Positions 63,410 through 64,000 of a stretch of DNA of 64,000 bases are shown here, one piece after another. Source of the stretch: Variovorax sp. dw_308 (GTDB lineage: Bacteria; Pseudomonadota; Gammaproteobacteria; Burkholderiales; Burkholderiaceae_C). The stretch covers positions 62,001 through 126,000 of the forward strand of contig NZ_JAATOM010000017.1 in NCBI RefSeq assembly GCF_019207085.1, given 5' to 3'. A model generated the notes under the pieces. It was not told the origin of the DNA. It was given only the letters and a program-made list of their open reading frames with translations, and made no database searches. A program made the position numbers and the translations under genes. Position 1 is the stretch's first letter, and each line of letters begins with the position of its first letter.

Positions 63410-64000
63410 TCACGCCTGTTCGGCGTCGCCGAGCAGCGACGTCCCGCCCCGGTAGCGCGGGAGGCCCGCCATGACACCCCTGAAGTCCGTGAGTGCTTCA
63501 CCGATCTCAAGGCCGCCCGGGCCAAGCCGGAATTGATGGATCGTCGATGCGTGCGCGCTCGCGCGGCTCTTGATCACCGCCATGGCCTTGAGGAGTTGTC
63601 CCCGGGCCTCGAAGTAGCGGAACTGCAGCATCGAATCGCTCAGGTAGCTCAGGTCGACGTCGTTGGGCACGTCGGTGGCAATACCGTGCTGGGAAAGCAC
63701 CAGGATGGTCGTCACGCCCTGAAGGTTGAGGTATGTGAGGAGTTCGTGCATCTGCAGCATGAGGAAGTTGCTGCCGGGCATGGCGACCAGGTAGGCGTTC
63801 AGCGTGTCGATCACCACGGTGGTGACACCCTGGCGCTCGACCGCATCGCGGACATGGTGCGAAAAATGTCCGGCGGAGATCTCGGCCGGGTCGATTGCGT
63901 GCAGGATCAGCTGGCCTGCCGGGATGTAGTGCTCGATATCCAGTCCAAGTGCGCGCGACCGCGTCACCAGCGTCTTGATGCCTTCGTCGAACAGGAAGAT
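63410..64000 (-). CDS. KaiC-like ATPase, C-terminal part (cut by window edge)
   Basis: The right window edge cuts the gene; the frame is open to base 64000 (IFLFDEGIKTLVTRSRALGLDI...). Visible are the KaiC/RadA-type ATPase features FDE, a Walker B-like VTTVVIDTLNAYLVAM, MHELLTYLNLQGVTTILVLSQHG and the end RASAHASTIHQFRLGPGGLEIGEAL. KaiC-like proteins outside cyanobacteria often sit next to histidine kinases and pass on a stress or growth signal. The number of KaiC domains cannot be seen here. Confidence 0.9.
   Translation of the reverse strand: MFLFDEGIKTLVTRSRALGLDIEHYIPAGQLILHAIDPAEISAGHFSHHVRDAVERQGVTTVVIDTLNAYLVAMPGSNFLMLQMHELLTYLNLQGVTTILVLSQHGIATDVPNDVDLSYLSDSMLQFRYFEARGQLLKAMAVIKSRASAHASTIHQFRLGPGGLEIGEALTDFRGVMAGLPRYRGGTSLLGDAEQA

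Overview
The window looks like a chromosomal segment of a high-GC betaproteobacterium of the Comamonadaceae, most likely Variovorax or a close relative. This rests on the strong G/C third-position bias, the gene families (single-chain PurL, Liv-type transporter beside acyl-CoA genes, SelO-MsrB-YciB-BolA-PPIase operon, many small membrane proteins and lipoproteins) and several long intergenic palindromes. The genus is an inference; no rRNA, tRNA, CRISPR array, insertion sequence or phage gene was seen.

Layout. 1-2375: 3' part of purL, carrying two in-frame REP-like palindromes. 2436-3072: a ygiD-type dioxygenase broken by an internal deletion. 3124-6664 (minus): a tightly coupled selO-msrB-yciB-bolA-PPIase operon ending at a strong terminator. 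6792-13717: acyl-CoA ligase followed by a five-gene Liv-type ABC importer. 14046-24888: a beta-oxidation operon (hydratase/dehydrogenase, PM20D1-like M20 hydrolase, thiolase, two hotdog thioesterases, acyl-CoA dehydrogenase, SDR, MDR reductase, GST, small proteins). 24922-37091: mixed single genes (Tat-exported flavoprotein, SDR, Ogt, phosphoethanolamine-transferase-like protein, transglutaminase-like protein, MFS and NCS2 transporters, amidase).

37505-44347 is a 2280-residue autotransporter with a glycine-rich repeat passenger. 44996-49807 holds a MocR-type regulator with two tandem GntR domains, divergent from an aminotransferase, a frameshifted solute-binding gene and a phzF gene with an in-frame stop. 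50073-53585 is a ribose-type sugar ABC importer. 53893-61637 holds small envelope and hypothetical genes and two paralogous AraC-type regulators. The right end has a KaiC-like ATPase coupled to a hybrid histidine kinase.

How it fits together. The ligase, Liv importer and beta-oxidation cluster read as one route for taking up and degrading a carboxylate or acyl-amide; the membrane-anchored M20 hydrolase suggests N-acyl amino acids as one possible substrate. The clearest candidate for something undescribed is a promoter module of fixed geometry shared by three separated genes: the autotransporter (37416-37478), a lipoprotein (60188-60250) and, more weakly, the second AraC gene (56594-56644). 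This points to a small AraC-controlled surface regulon. Other notable points are the tandem-GntR MocR protein, REP elements translated inside purL, a Walker A Lys-to-Arg change in LivF, and at least four decayed genes.
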